From: Diphasiastrum complanatum
Lineage: Eukaryota; Streptophyta; Lycopodiopsida; Lycopodiales; Lycopodiaceae
Reading direction: 5' to 3'
Assembly: GCA_029204225.1 (NCBI GenBank)
Contig: CM055097.1
Coordinates: forward strand, 54,454,368 to 54,518,367
Length of the DNA: 64,000 bases
The notes under the pieces are model-generated. The model worked only from the letters and a program-made list of their open reading frames with translations. It made no database searches and was not told the DNA's origin. Positions 62,667 to 64,000 of this stretch are shown here, piece by piece. Each line of letters opens with the position of its first letter. Within the stretch, counting starts at the first letter, position 1. The position numbers and the translations under genes were made by a program.

Positions 62667-64000
62667 TGGTATTAGAGCCCTCAGAAGTAATTGGAGTTCA
62701 GCAAGAGCTATCAGATCCAAGAGATCATACATTCAAAATAAGGAGCCAGAAACAAGCTGAAGAACGTAATTCACAATGATGGCATCTATAGCAGCATACA
62801 GTCAAAGATCTACACCATCCTCGACTCATCCGGGTCCCACTTCCTAGCATGGAAAGTAAAGACCTCTCATCTTGAAGGGAGAAAACTTATGGCCTTGGGT
62901 GGGCGGCACCAAATAGATGCCTACAACTACAAACAAAGAGCTACGAGAATGGAGAAAAAGGACCGACAAGGTAGTAGCCGTCTTATTCTCATCCATCGAA
63001 AACAACCTAACGCTTGACCTCGCGACACTCTCTAATGCAAGAGAGATGTGAGATGCATTGCTTACCAGGTTCCAGACAAAGTCACGAAGCCTGAAAGATC
63101 TGTTCCTTTCATTACACAACGCCGGAGAAGACAATGCAGTCTCAGCAGAGAAGCAACTCACCTACTTGTTACGAGCTTTACCCAGATCCTTCCAGACTAC
63201 CCGAACGTTGCTAGCCAACGATCCATAGATGACTCTCAAAAAGGCCGTAATTGAGATTCGAGAAGAAGTCGAAGCCCATGAGCACCTTGATCACAAGAAC
63301 ACCTTTGATCAGGCTCTCTATAGCAGTACAAAAAAGCTGAAGAAATTGTTTAAGCCTAAGAGGGAGTCAGACTGAAAGCAGGATCAAGATCAATAGACTG
63401 AGGCAGTTGTCAAAGGCAAATGGAAGACAAAGACAAGCCAAGACAACAAGATGGTGAAAAGAAAACATGCATAAGATGTAAGTGTGAAGGCCACACAGTC
63501 GAAACATGTTGGCTGAACCCAAAAGAAAGGGAATATCCATTGCCACAAGAAAGGTCATGCAGCTATGGACTGCTACAAGAATCCAAGGAACAAGCAACCT
63601 CAAGGCAAACGAGAGAATCACAACAGTTTGTCCTATGTGGAAGAACCCGAAAACTCCAAGATGGGTGAAGAAAGGAACAACGGAAATGCGATAGCCTACC
63701 TATGTGCAGATATGTGTGCAACCTCAATATCTGACACACAAGAGGCCATTCTCGATTTGGGAGCAACCTCTCACTTTGTTATATCCAGACAAATCATGGC
63801 TGACTTTTGAAGTACAGATCCATCCAGATACATAGTTCTTGGAGATGGATCAAGACATCAAGTGAATGGCACTAGTTCGCATGGCTCAACACGAATGACA
63901 AGGCTGCCCCACCATGGTTCATGTGGTGTCATGTGAGAAACACCAGATTTGGCAATCTACCAACAGATCTGAGGCTAGAGCACAATCTACAATGCTACAG
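62667..64000 (+). pseudogene. Copia gag-protease of element D, running off the window
   Basis: ATG at 62776. Readable blocks in shifting frames: SGSHFLAWKVKTS (gag), two zinc-knuckle sequences (CIRCKCEGHTVETC near 63460; CHKKGHAAMDC near 63550), then ILDLGATSHFV near 63750, a protease site in which the usual DSGA is DLGA. Frameshifts and stops are present. Integrase and later domains lie outside the window. Confidence 0.8.

Overview
The window is nuclear DNA from a vascular land plant with a repeat-rich genome. The evidence is one intron-containing AINTEGUMENTA-like/PLETHORA-class (AP2-family) gene surrounded by many Ty1/copia and Ty3/gypsy LTR retrotransposons at different stages of decay. 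The sequence does not fix the lineage. A fern or another plant with a large, retroelement-filled genome would fit, but that is inference. I see no bacterial or organellar genes, rRNA, tRNA or CRISPR arrays.

Layout. Bases 1-6,430 hold a minus-strand Ty3-derived locus: a protease remnant, a gag broken by a MITE-like insert, a second protease, and then, in place of reverse transcriptase and integrase, a decayed proline-rich/coiled-coil reading frame with its own TATA box. A small Ty3 reverse-transcriptase relic lies near 6.9 kb. Bases 8,456-13,126 (minus) carry the only host gene I can support. It has nine coding exons, including a 9-base microexon, and encodes a 794-residue double-AP2 transcription factor. 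Its upstream side (13.1-14.8 kb) contains a 39-bp triplicate, an 83-bp duplication, a GA tract and a G-rich block. From 17,213 to 23,491 there is a complete but dead plus-strand copia element (E) with two roughly 1-kb LTRs and a GAGAG target duplication. Bases 23.5-30.4 kb are AT-rich, with a decayed minus-strand copia and a roughly 209-bp TC microsatellite.

Bases 31,250-55,356 are best read as one insertion. A minus-strand copia element (A) has near-identical 652/653-bp LTRs at both ends and an ATTAG target duplication, and it is split in its RNase H domain by about 18.2 kb of foreign DNA. That insert contains clearly older material: a decayed Ty3 element with one LTR, copia fragments on both strands, a GA microsatellite and about 6 kb of unassigned AT-rich DNA. 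Old DNA inside a young element is the main puzzle of the window.

Bases 55.3-64 kb are a pile-up of four more copia pieces: F (plus), into whose LTR A inserted; I (minus, 3' half only); B (minus, 5' half only, fused to I at about 58,990); and D (plus, inserted in B's LTR and running off the window). Apart from the AP2-family gene there is no cellular pathway here. The rest is a record of retroelement insertion, rearrangement and decay.
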